Of a stretch of 64,000 nucleotides of DNA, positions 12,431-23,135 are shown in pieces. Where the stretch lies: contig CP114500.1 in assembly GCA_027186245.1 (NCBI GenBank), forward strand, positions 4,908,001-4,972,000. Reading direction: 5' to 3'. The notes under the pieces were generated by a model. It did not search any database and was not told the origin of the DNA. It saw only the letters and a list, made by a program, of their open reading frames with translations. Source of the stretch: Coriaria nepalensis (lineage: Eukaryota; Streptophyta; Magnoliopsida; Cucurbitales; Coriariaceae). Within the stretch, counting starts at the first letter, position 1, and each line of letters starts with the position of its first letter. The translations under genes and the position numbers were made by a program.

Positions 12431-13480
12431 TGGACTTCATGTATGCCAACCAAGTTTGGACCTTAGAAGATGCAGTTGAAGGAATAGTTCTAAGAAAGTA
12501 AGTGGGATTCAAGTAATGTTCATTGTCTTACACATTGATGACATACTACTCATTGGAAATGATGTAAGAATGTTGCAAAACTTCTCTATGAAAGATATAG
12601 GTGAAGCATTTTCTGTATTAGGTATAAAGATCTATAGAGATAAATCTAAAAGATTTCTTGGCTTGATCCAATCCTCGTACATAAGCAAAGCACTAAAGAG
12701 GTTTAGTATGGAAGATTCCAAGAAATGACTATTGCCAATACGTCATGGAACCTCCCTCTCCAAGAAGATGTCTCCAAAGACACACAAGGAGATAGAAAAC
12801 ATAAATAGAGTATCTTATACTTCGGCCATAGGATCTATCATGTATGATACGTTATGTACGAGACTGAATGTAGCCTATGCTCTATAATGCTATGAGCAGG
12901 TTCCAAGACAATATGAGAGAACAACATTAGAAAGTTGTTAAGAGCATTCTTAAGTACTTGAGAATGACTAAAGATATGTTCTTAATTTATGGAGGGAACA
13001 ATTTGAAAATTAAGAATTTCACAGATCCTAGTTTTCAATCAGATCAAGATGACAATAAATCGACTTCAGGCTTTCTATTTGTGCTTAATGGTGGATCAGT
13101 AAGTTAGAAGAATTCCAAATAGAAGACTAGAGCAGATTCCACCACTGAAGCTAAATAAATAGTTGCTTCCAAAGTAGCCAAGGAAGTTGATTGGATGAAA
13201 AAGTACATTACTGAACTTAGTGTGGTTCCTAGCATCGTTGGCTTTGTAGTAGTATACTATGATAACAATGATGCAATGAAAAAAGTAAAGGAACTAAGAT
13301 CTCATAAAAAATCTAAACATGTGCTGCAACGGTATCCCCTAATCCGAGAGAGAGTCGAAAGTCAGGAGGTGGACATAGACGACAACATAGAGGATCCATT
13401 CACTAAGTTGCTTTCCCAACAAAAGTTTAACCACCATTTTATGAAAATGATGTTTCAATTGAGATACGATTGGCTTTAGT
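12431..13480 (+). pseudogene. Copia reverse transcriptase (internally deleted) and RNase H
   Basis: Sequence jumps from the region after integrase straight to the RT active-site block at 12516 (VLHIDDILLIGNDV; the usual YVDD Tyr is His), so the N-terminal half of RT is deleted. It continues with LGIKIYRDKSKRFLGL, SYISKALKRFSMEDSKK and decayed RNase H. At 13195-13479 is the RNase H tail (YDNNDAMKK, KHVLQRYPLIRERV, DNIEDPFTKLLSQQKF). Stops occur within the block. The LTR begins about 150 bases later. Confidence 0.85.
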
Positions 13481-13626
13481 ACAAATGAAAGATTAAAAGT
13501 GTATGTTCGTCAAGACACTTAGATATGTTTATTTAGGGCTATGCACTAATGAGATTCCATCTTATTTGTAATAATGATCAACACTTCAAATACTTACTGT
13601 ATTTCAATATGATATGTTGATTATAT

Positions 13627-15119
13627 TGTTGGAATAATAAAGTGCATGAATATATATTTATCTTAATGTATATGTTTGCATGATAAATTCTCGGATCTTA
13701 GATGATGCACTTTGGACCATGATAGTGATCATGCTCGATGAGATATAAGCCTAAGATCCAAATAGTTCATAGTCATAGAATTCTCATAGGTGATATTGAC
13801 AATCCGGGAAGATTATTGCATGGGGATATCTTTTTATTATAAGAATGATGTTTTCTCATAATCATCGATATTATCAAATATTGGGATAGATATGTGGGCA
13901 ATTTAATAGATGATTAAATCACTGAACATGATCACTTGATAACTCTCAATGGTAATGATAATTACTTTTAGTGAGACTTATCCAGTGACTATGGTACTTG
14001 TGATCCTTAAACTTGAGATCACCATAGTATTGACATGTGAGATAACATGCTTTGATATCGCTCCATGTGGTCTTAGCCAAAGACACTAAAAGGGCAAACC
14101 TTTGGGCATATGTTTAAGTATATACAGTCTATAGGGTGGTAAGATGTGATCCATCACCTCATTATCAAGAGGATACATTAAATGAAAGTTGTACCTTGTT
14201 TAACAAGAAATCTTTGCAAAGTAGTACGATCGGGAAAATATTTTTCCATAATTATATTGTCTTAGTGGCATAAGGAATCACATGATTCATATGATATGTC
14301 TATTGGGGTTTAATACTTAAACCATGCCCCATGAGAGATTAAGATTCAGTAAGAATAAAAGGATTAGTCGAGTATGATAATAGTCACTATAGGTTCTTTT
14401 TGATGTTACAAGATCTTCTTAAGATTATGGATACTTCTCATTATGTGGGTGTCTCATATGCTTTGCTAGAGGGCAATGTAGGTCTTGTGATTTAAGTTAA
14501 TCTAATCAAAGATGATGATCATATTAACTTATTGTTTTTAAAATGGTGTTTTCAAAGTCAAACGGTCCATTTGTAAAGAATGGATAAAACTCACAAAGTC
14601 ATTGTCAGGCCTACCTAGTGTGGGAATGTATAACCTATTGGGTCACATACATTAAGAACGATTGGATTATTGGTTATAGATCTAATCTTAGAGGAATTTG
14701 ACTCATTCTTAAAGAATTTGATTTAAGAGTTAAATCATTAATTTGTTTAATTTGTTAAGTCTAAATCAAACCTGCACTACTAGCACAACTAAAGTGTGAT
14801 TTAGATTTAATTAGAAATTACATAATTAATAAGTAAATTATTAAGTTGGCCAAAATACTTATTAAATGGGGATTTAATTATTACTAAGTCAAAGAATAAT
14901 TTATGGGTCAAAGGGAAGGTTCGATTGGACATTAAAGTGTTGATGGGTCTAATTGGACCCAAATGGTCAGCCCTAAATAAAAGTATGACTTTACCTGATA
15001 AAGTTGGAATTTATTTTGGAATAATATAACAAGAGGATTCATAATTACAGTTGTACCCCCCTAGGTATCATTGCTACGAAAATCCTTCTTCAAATCAAGA
15101 TAAGAGTTTAGAGCCTTCC
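13627..15119 (+). repeat. Copia 3' LTR, first part
   Basis: Begins TGTTGGAATAATAAAG at 13627, the same start and distance from RNase H as the LTR at 4121. The following order (initial block, GACCATGATAGTGATCAT-like block, long AT-rich U3) parallels that LTR with heavy divergence. Homology appears to be cut by the LINE-like block from about 15120 and to resume after 15828. The outer end is uncertain. Confidence 0.6.
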
Positions 15120-15828
15120 TCCTCCTCCTTCGAATGCAGACCTTGACATTTGGAATTCTTGGAATGGTATATCTCTTTAATCCCCCTCTTGTTTGCCTCT
15201 AGATTGCCTATTTTTCCTGATTGCCTGTTTGTTGGGTTTGATAGGTGGGGTCCCCTTTATGGCCTCCTTGGAGTTTTTTCCCCGTATTTCTTGTATTTTG
15301 TGTCAGCTGCCTTGGGTTTTGCTCTTCTTGTGGATAATAGGTGGGGTCCCCTGGGTGGCCTCCTTGGGGTATGCCCCTCGTATTATTTTTTCTTTTGTAG
15401 CCTTGATTTTGCAGGCTTATATTCTTTGTATGTGGATAGTGGCCCCCGTTGTGGTCACACTGGGGTATACCCCTTTGATTTGCATTTCGGGCCCCCTCGG
15501 GTTTTTCCCCCACTGGGGGTTTTTTCACCCAAGTGTAATTTTGTTCTTTACGCTATTTTTATGGGGTATGCCCCTTTTTGCTATAATGGGGATTTCCCCG
15601 GTTTTGCCCTTTGGGCTATTTTCTGTTTCTTAGGTTGGATTTGGTCTAGGTGTTGGTCGCCTTTTTTTTAGGATGTTGTATTCTCTTGTTTCCTTAACGT
15701 GAGCTTGTTCACCGTGCACTTGTAATCTACTTTTTTTGAAATATATACTCCTTAACGTGAGCTTGTTCACCGTGCACTTGTAATCTACTTTTTTTGAAAT
15801 ATATACTTACCTTTCAAAAAAAATTGTT
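15120..15828 (+). mobile_element. Possible LINE (L1-like) 3' end inserted in the LTR
   Basis: This block is GC- and T-rich, unlike its AT-rich surroundings, with repeated GGTGGGGTCCCC and GGCCTCCTTGG phrases. It ends in an A-rich tail (ACCTTTCAAAAAAAA, to about 15823) just after a duplicated segment. That resembles the 3' UTR and tail of plant L1 retrotransposons. An open frame of 173 aa at 15150-15671 is rich in F, L, G and P, but I recognise no domain and doubt that it codes. Target-site duplications were not found by eye. Confidence 0.35.
15692..15807. repeat. Exact 58-bp tandem duplication
   Basis: Two apparently identical 58-base copies (15692-15749, 15750-15807) start CCTTAACGTGAGCTTG and end GAAATATATACT. 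The identity implies a recent duplication close to the A-tail. Confidence 0.95.
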
Positions 15829-16599
15829 TTATTAGTTGTTTCCGAAAGTCGGAATATTAAATTAGAAAATAAAGCCTGAGCACCTAATTAAAGGGATTTG
15901 GGCTTTGGGCCCAAGTTACTTGTCTATATAATAGAACAACCTGAAACCCTAGGCTCCTACCCTAGCTTGTGCAGCCATTAGAGAGAGAAAAAGGAAAGAG
16001 CCTCCATCTTTTCTCTCAAGCCATTTCCCTCCTCTTTTATGATTGATTATCAATAAAGAAATGACCAATGAATTTTCATCCTAATGGAATCAATAGCGGT
16101 TGGGTAACGACATCGAAATCCAGTGAAGAGGTGATGGCTAGCAGTGGAGACGCAACAACGGTGGTGGTGGGCGAAACTCCCGTGGATGGAAATCTAATCG
16201 GATTTCAAAGGAGAAAGGAAGGTTATTCTTTTCAGTTTCATAAACATGATAGATGATCTAGGTTTTCAAAACATTTTCTTTCCAGATGCTTAAAAAATGG
16301 CCTAGTATCTTGGTAGTAGTCTTTCATCTAGATGTCATGGGTCAATTTTTTTGAAAACGGGTTTGCCCCATGATGTGTGAAGGATCCTTTGACTTGCAAC
16401 TTCTTCATAATGTTAAGCTTAGAAACTATGTAACAATGTCTTACATAGTGCCTTCTAAACGTTATAATGAATTTGAGATTAATAATTCATTTAATCGGCT
16501 TTGGATATATATGGGTTAGTGATTTATTAATCAATGAGTTTATTTGTTTTTAATGCATTAGATGCATGTGATCATAATATTCTAACTATATCCGACTCT
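15829..16599 (+). other. LTR continuation and small unassigned open frame
   Basis: Contains TATA-like CTATATAATAGAAC near 15923 followed by CCCTAGGCTCC, as in an LTR promoter and start region, which suggests the Copia LTR resumes here. An open frame at 16068-16256 (62 aa, with a VMASSGDATTVVVGETP stretch) has no family I recognise and most likely lies in LTR or adjacent sequence. The rest is AT-rich with nothing further to report. Confidence 0.35.
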
Positions 16600-16740
16600 A
16601 AACGCATAGCGGGTAAGTTATCTCAAACCGAGAACTCGGTCTAAGTTCCAAGTCTAGGATCACCAAAATTGGTGAAGCCAAACCAAGAATTCAGACTGAG
16701 TTCTCAGTCTGGGATCTTAGATCTCGTTCTAAACCAAATT
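16600..16740. repeat. Degenerate GAACTCGGTCTGAGTTC-type repeats, upstream copy
   Basis: Several related short phrases (GAGAACTCGGTCTAAGTTCC, GAATTCAGACTGAGTTCTC, GTCTGGGATCTTAGATCTCG) lie just before the Ulp1-like gene. A larger block of the same kind is at 21695-22075, between the two facing genes of the Mutator-like element. Confidence 0.65.
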
Positions 16741-18439
16741 ATTTACTATAATTGTTTCATTTTTTGTGTAATTAATTACTACTTTATGCTTGCTTTTAGG
16801 GCAGGAGTTACCTCAACTAAAACCGATCGTATGTCGTGATCATTATTTTTGCTGCACGATTACTTTACAAACAAGGCTACACAAGGTGATTAAGAAGATT
16901 AAAGAGATTAAGGAGAAATTGAAAGCGAGAGAGTTGGAAATGTTCAGAGCGTCATGCTTTGGGCATTTCTTGAATTTAGATCCAGAATTATTTTTCTCCG
17001 ATCATTTAACCTTATCCATGATACTCCGTCTAGTTAGGGCCCTAAAGAAGTATGAGGCATGGTTGTCCATAAATGGTCATCCTCTCATGTACTCACAATA
17101 TGAGTTCACTCGTCATTGGATTGAAGTGTCACAATTCATCAGTTGTACCTTATAAAATACTAAATAATATAGAACTGGTGGACAAATACTTGGAGGGGAG
17201 GGGGGGATGAATTTTACATGTGGTGATTTATGGACATGATCAACAAATTCCCTAAAAGTAAAAGGAGTGCAGATCTTATTAAAAGGGAGAAGGTTAAAGA
17301 AGAGAAGGTAAAATTTGTCCTTTTCTTCTTGGTGTCTACTTAGGTAGTTAAGAAGAATAACTTTGAGGATAGTTACATATCTATTGTCTCGGACTTAGAA
17401 TTCTTCAATAGTTATCGTTGGGGTAAATCAACATACAAGAGAACCATCAAATGCATAAATAGGGATGACCTCGAGAAGAGGGCTAACACTCGTACTAGAA
17501 GAAGAGATGGTAAGGATTAGACCATAGATTTATGCAGTTTTTCATATAATTTTTAGGTAATTATTACTCTCAATTAGACTTTAATTAAATAGAATATTTC
17601 TATTATTTCAGTTTGGTTTTTGTTAATACTTTTTAAATTACTTTACATGTATAGGCTTTTGTAGCTATTTCCAACCTTAGAGAGAGATTTGAGATTCATT
17701 TAGAAAAGACTGGTAGGTCATGAATCCTTAGCTAGGGGACAAAGAAATCGGGGCATGCAAATATGTTTATGCCATTGTACAACAAGATCACAAAGACTTT
17801 ATATAAAGCAAAGGTTAGCTTCTATGGTATTTTTTTGACTATAATTACTAAATTAATAGACCTTCACCAACTCTTAACATTAAATATATATGTTAGAATG
17901 CATGAAATCTTATAGGCATTAACATAAGAGGAATTTGAGTCTTATATCATCATTGGCTCATTCAACAATAAGGAGAAGTATGTAAATGTAGATTATGTGA
18001 GGGCCGCACTAAATGAGATAGGGGAGAAAGAGGAAGATATTAAAGAAGATGATATATTTCGAGATAAAGTGGAAGAAGATGGTGGGGACGAGGATGTTTG
18101 AGAGGTAAAGGAGGAGTATGAGGAAGATGAAAAGCAATGATATTCTCCACCTTCATCGAGAAGTAGACGTAGTGGCAGACTCTTAAGTGGTGAGCTACTA
18201 GATTTCATGTCCAGGATAGAAGGGAAGGCAGATGATCTAAGCTAGAGAGTGGGGGAACTCAAGCATAGGTTCGGGGGCCTAGAGTACACCGTCAGCAAGA
18301 GATTGAGGGGGTTGGAGTATGTCATTGACGCGATCAATCATAAATTAGATATGGTCTCTCGGCCTTTTAGCTGATGATAAGGCTCCTTCACAGCAAGGCT
18401 GTGTTGGGCATGTTATGTTTGATGAGCATGAAGAATATA

Positions 18440-20110
18440 TATTTTTATTTTTGCCCAGTAGCTGCACTTGCCGATGTCCTAACAATTGGCCCCGATAAGT
18501 AATTGCTTATTATTTTTAAAGTTCTCTTTTTAATATTAATTAATTTTTTAATCATTTAATATTTTTAATTAATTATTCAAATTTTTTGGTATGTATGTGT
18601 CGATCCCCCCCTTCCTCCCCGCCACTAGACAGGAGGTCCCATAAAATGTTGCTATAGATGATGTCGTAATAATTGGACCTTGTAAATAATTAATTTTCTA
18701 TTTATTTCAAATTTTATTTTTCATATTAACAAATTTTTTAATCACTTAATATTTTTACATTAATTATTCACATTTTTTGGTATGTAGGTGTTGATCACCC
18801 CTCACTAGAATAAAGGTCCCAATAAATGCACCTATGAATGATGTTCTAGTACTTAGACTCGTAAGTAATTAATTTTGTATTTATTTTCATATTTTACTCT
18901 TCATATTAATTAACTTGTTAATCACTTAATATTTTTAAATTAGTTATTCATGATTTGTGGTACGTAGGTCTCAATCCCCCCCCCCCCCCCACTAGATTTG
19001 GAGGTCTCGGCAAATGCACCTATGGATGATGTCCTGATAACTGTACTCGGTAAGTAATTAATTTTGTATTTATTTTCCTCTTTTATTATTCATATTAATT
19101 TATTTTTTAATCACTTAATATTTTTTAATTAATTATTCATATTTTTTGGTATGTAGGTGTCTATCCCCCAACTAAACATGGAGGTCCTAACAAATGCCCT
19201 TATAGACGATGTCCAGGTAGCTAGACCGGTAAGTAATTAATGTTATATTTATCTTCGTATTTTATTTTTCATATTAATTAATTTATTCACTTAATATTTT
19301 AAATTAATTATTCATGTTTTTTGTTATGTAGGTGTTGAGCCCCCCTCCTCACTAGACATGGAGGTCTTAGAAAATGCACATACGGATGATGTCTCGGTAG
19401 TTAGACCTAGTAAGCAATTAAATTTGTATTTATTTTCATATTTTGTTCTTCATATTCATTAATTTTTTTAATCATTTAATATTTTTAAATTAATTATTCA
19501 TATTTTTTGAAATGTAGGTGTCGATCCTTTTCCCCCCACCACTAGATATGGAGGTCCTGACAAATGCACCTATGAATGATTTTCCCAGTAGTTGCACCCA
19601 ATAAGTAATTAATTTTGTATTTATTTTTGTGTTTTAAAATTAATTATTCATATTTTTGGTATGAAGGTGTTGATTCCAACCCCCCCCCCCTCTCTCACTT
19701 AGACCATGGAGGTCCTGACAAATGCACTTGCCGATGATGTCTTGATAGATGAACCCCACAAGTAATCAATTTTGTATTTATTTCCATACTTTATTCTTCA
19801 TATTAATCTTTTTAATCACTTAATATTCTTAAATTAATTATTCATGTTTTTTGGTATGTAGGTGTCGACCCCCCCCCCCCCCAAAACTAAACGTGAAGGT
19901 CCTGACAAATGCACATATAGATGATATCCTAGTAGCTAGACCTAATAAGTAATTATTTTTGTATTTTATTCTTCATATTAATTAACTTTTAAATCACAAT
20001 ATTTTTAAACTAATTATTTATGTATTTTAGTATGGAGGTCCCGAGAAATGCACTTATGGATGATGTCTCGATAGTTGTACCCCTATAAGTAATTAAATTT
20101 ATATTTATTC
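18440..20110 (+). repeat. 180-bp tandem exon-intron units, about nine copies
   Basis: Units recur at about 180 bases (AATGCAC-type anchor near 18643, 18824, 19012, 19192, 19372). Each has about 70 bases between an acceptor-like TATGTAG/GTG and a donor-like GGTAAGTAATT, then about 110 bases of AT-rich intron-like sequence. The exon-like part can be read as a peptide with PPLDMEV, then TNAPMDDV, preceded by a C-tract coding prolines. C-tract length varies (15 in the 18961 unit), shifting the frame in some copies. I infer repeated duplication of one exon plus its intron. Confidence 0.85.
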
Positions 20111-20811
20111 TCATATTTTATTCTTCATATTATTTATTTTTCTAGGGGAGCTGGAGATTGTAATGGTAATGGTCATGATGTAGAGAGCAATCGTAGCTAT
20201 GCGACGCCATATAGCAAGTTTGGATAGTTGAGGAAGAGGAAGAGGAGTTACTATCTCAAGTCTCCTTATTTGAAACCAAAGCAGATTCAACAATACATGA
20301 AGCATAAAGTGTTGATGTTAGATCCATTTTGTGAACCCAATGATGCCACTGGCAAAGCTATTAGGAAATGGGTCATTCAGAAAAAAGCCCTTAATGTCAA
20401 ATTGTTAACTAGGGAGAAGGCCGCTAAAAATATTTTCAAGACATTAAAGCCCCTTGGAGATTCGTTGTGGAGCAAAGTAAGTATTTTTATTTTTATAATT
20501 CTATTAAATTTTTTAAATTAAACTTCTTTGTTTACATAGCTTATGAAAGTATTGAAAACAAATTAATGAAGCACTGTTATTAATCTGGAGGTGATACAGA
20601 AAGTTCCCTCAAATGTTCCCTCATCTTGAAAAAAACTCGGTGGCAATTTTAGATGACCTCTTTAGCTTTATGCTCTATGGAATGAGAAAGGAGGCATGGG
20701 GTCTAGATAACGAATTATTCTTCAGGTATACATTGAAATTGAATCTTATGGTTTTGTTAGCAAAATCGTTTTGATTTAATGCAATATGTTATATGTTTTC
20801 TTAGGTACATC

Positions 20812-20862
20812 ACGGGATAGGGGACGAGGGGACGAGGGGAGAGGGGGGGGGGGGGCAGGAAT
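20812..20862 (+). repeat. G-rich tract, G-quadruplex-prone
   Basis: Several runs of three or more G, including GGGGACGA repeats and one run of about 12-13 G, interrupt the protease part of the Ulp1-like pseudogene. Four or more G-runs with short loops fit the G-quadruplex pattern. Confidence 0.8.
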
Positions 20863-21339
20863 CGCACGGGAGGATGTGCATACCGTATACTTTCCTCTCA
20901 ATATTAGAGAGGTACACTAGATTGCTTTAGTTATGAACCTCACTTCTTGGACTATATATCTCATGGATTCAAAGGAAGATTTGCCAGAAACTAGATGATC
21001 TTACTACTCGAGTCATGGAGTATAATCATAAGTTGAGGAGGAAGTACCACCATAAATTGAAGCATCCATTTGAACCAAAGAAACTCGAGATACCTCAAAG
21101 TCACAAAACTGAGGATTGCGGGGTATAGACTATCAAGTGCATAAATTTTCATATGATGGGATTTCCATTATGTAATGTAAACGTTGATCGCATAAAGTTC
21201 TATAGGCGTAAGGTGATGATAAACATTTATAGACACATATGGGACATGTAGCTAAAAATGTTTTACACGTTCTATGTAATTAAATAATATAATATGATGT
21301 CTTTTCTATTTTCTACATGTTCTATATAATTAAATAATA

Positions 21340-21690
21340 TAATTCATAATCTAAAATACTATAAGGTCTAAGGCTTAGATTTTAATTCATAATCTAAGGT
21401 TAGTGTGTTTATTGTTTAAGATCTTATGTCTAGTGCTTATGGTTTAATAATTAACGTGTAAAGTTAAGAGTTTAGGGTATAGGTTCTATGGTTGAGGGTC
21501 TAGGATTTGGGTTTATGCTTTAGGATTTAATGTTTAAGGTTTGAGATTTAGGATTTATGGTTTAGGGTCTTAGGTTATTGTTTACAGTTTATGGTCAAAG
21601 GTTAGTGTTTATATTATAGGTTTTAGGGTTGAGAGTCTAGGGTGTAAGGTTTAGGGTTTAGAGTTTATGATTTAGGATATTATTAGGGTT
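21340..21690. repeat. Degenerate telomere-heptamer-like repeat
   Basis: Many near-copies of TTTAGGG/TTTAGGA/TTTATGG (for example TTTAGGGT, ATTTAGGATTTATGG, TTTAGGGTTTAG) are spaced by a few bases, without a regular seven-base run. This looks like a low-complexity patch derived from, or convergent on, the plant telomere motif, not an internal telomere. Confidence 0.65.
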
Positions 21691-21694
21691 TGAG

Positions 21695-22075
21695 TATTAA
21701 TCGGGAACTCGGTCTGAGTTCCCAGTTTACAGATTGAATACCAATCTCTCGACCGTAAAATCAGACTGAGAAATTGGTACGATTTCCTGGTCCAGATTGA
21801 GAGCTCGGTCCCGATTCATGATCAAGAGACTAAGTTCTTGGTCTAGAAAGTCATAAGCATATTTATAAAAATCCGGATCGAGTACTCAATCCCAGTTCTG
21901 GATATAGAGATCAAGTTCTCAGCCTAGCTTGACTACTTAGTCTGAATTCTTGATCTAAACCGATTTCTCGATCGAGAAGGTTAGAAACCCATGTTTTTTA
22001 CCTTCTTGACTGAGAAGTCGATCCTTATTCCTGATCTAGAGATCGAGGTCTCGATCTAGAGTGTTAGAAACATGA
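21695..22075. repeat. Degenerate GAACTCGGTCTGAGTTC-type repeats, central copy
   Basis: About 12 loose copies of phrases mixing CTCGGTC, CTGAGTTC, GATCTAG and TTCTCGATC. Related to 16600-16740. It sits between the 3' ends of the Ulp1-like and mudrA-like genes. No coding signal. Confidence 0.65.
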
Positions 22076-22269
22076 TTTCTTAAAAGTTATGTTGAGACAA
22101 AAGTGCTTACAGTGTATTACAACCAATAAAATAGTAAGTCATTCACTATACAAAAATAATACAACCAAGTCTATAAATATTAAAAAGTTCATTAAACATT
22201 TTCAATAAATGGTGGTGGAGTCGGGTTCTGATATGTCTTCTTATTGTGTCCAAATTTACTATAGTTGCC

Positions 22270-22982
22270 ACATTTTCTTCTCCTTCATGTTTATTCTCTT
22301 GTTGAGGGAATACATATTTTTTTGGTCTTCCACTCTATTGGCGCATGATAGGTGATAGAACCTTCATCATCCAGATCCCTTCTAGAAAATCCCACTTGTC
22401 GTTCAATGGTACAAGCAAAAATTAAGTCTGCATACGCGGCCCTCCAATTCTCAATCAAGTAAAATTGTGAACATAACGTATAAACATCCATATTATTTGA
22501 CCTCATTATTGCTATGACATGAGAGCACAATATCTTATCTATGTCAAAACCCTTACTTGTGCAAGTCATTGCACCTAAGTTTACAAAGGCATTAGTAGCA
22601 CCACCGGTAACCTCATATGTAAACCGGACCACAATATCAATGTTCATTGTTGATGATTTTTCATGTCTTGTCCTTAGCAATTTCTCTACTGTGGGAGTGT
22701 ATCGGTGGGTATGTTGATTGACTGCATTTCTTCTAGAGTTAACCTAAGTCATCATCATTTTCGTGATACTGTCAAGTAAGGTTACAATTAGATATTCATG
22801 TGGATCCTTGAATGTAGCGTTATGTAACTTAAAATTATTATTTTTCATAATATCATATCTAAAACCAATGAAATGAACTCCGAATAATTATTCAAATCTA
22901 ATTTCCTCTTGGTACATAGCTATACCAAGATATAATGCTCTAATTGAAAGTGTATTCCCGTCAAGCCAATCATATTTTGACC
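22270..22982 (-). pseudogene. Mutator-like (mudrA) transposase, C-terminal part
   Basis: The minus-strand frame 22680-22291 (129 aa) carries a SWIM-type region: KGFDIDKILCSHVIAI, then a YTLCSQFYLIENWRAAYADLIF block typical of plant MuDR transposases. Upstream, to about 22982, it reads ATFKDPHEYLIVTLLDSI and NSRRNAVN with one stop. The first Cys pair is C-T-S instead of CxC, so zinc binding is doubtful. The catalytic core is missing because a Copia fragment begins at 22983. It faces the Ulp1-like gene, a known arrangement in Mutator-like elements carrying Ulp1 genes. Confidence 0.85.
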
Positions 22983-23135
22983 TGATAGGGCAAATACTTT
23001 ATGTGATACTATCTTTATGTGGATATTAGCAAGATATTATTTATTGTCATTAATGAAAGTCAGTTACTATTTATCATGTTTATTGATTTTGTTGAAAATA
23101 ATATTTATGTTATATATATGCATATCATGATACAT
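22983..23135 (+). repeat. Copia fragment: end of internal region plus LTR start
   Basis: Closely matches 4013-4155, including AAATACTTTATGTGATACTA and the LTR start (TGTTGAAAATAAT here). It breaks off within the LTR. Its left edge marks the truncation of the mudrA-like gene. Confidence 0.8.

Larger units (their letters stand above)
16760..21260 (+). pseudogene. DUF1985/Ulp1-protease-like gene carried by a Mutator-like element
   Basis: Coding fragments in order: DUF1985 at 16790-17155 (KLKARELEMFRASCFGHFL) and 17280-17520 (FEDSYISIVSDLEFFN then YRWGKSTYKRTIK); 17650-17880; an acidic and coiled-coil stretch at 17920-18380; the 180-bp repeat array; a basic stretch at 20228-20500 (SPYLKPKQIQQY, DPFCEPNDATGKAIRKWV); and the cysteine protease region at 20640-21260. 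Expected catalytic positions survive: His codon 20915-20917, Asp 20966-20968 and Cys 21117-21119 in an EDCGV context. However, the residue after His is a stop (TAG, likely from Trp), another stop follows Cys-Gly-Val, and the frame shifts between Asp and Cys. Ulp1 proteases cleave SUMO-like conjugates; plant Mutator-like elements carry such genes (KAONASHI in Arabidopsis, CUMULE in melon). Inactive as read. Confidence 0.82.

Noticed and set aside
15208..15528. 106-aa minus-strand frame rich in Gly, Asn and Gln
   Set aside because: Antisense shadow of the GC/T-rich block; no recognised domain and no support.
17993..18208. Serine-rich minus-strand frame of 71 aa
   Set aside because: Shadow of the acidic Glu/Asp-rich stretch of the Ulp1-like pseudogene on the plus strand.
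21340..21690. Interstitial telomere
   Set aside because: TTTAGGG-like motifs are irregularly spaced and degenerate; there is no perfect heptamer run.
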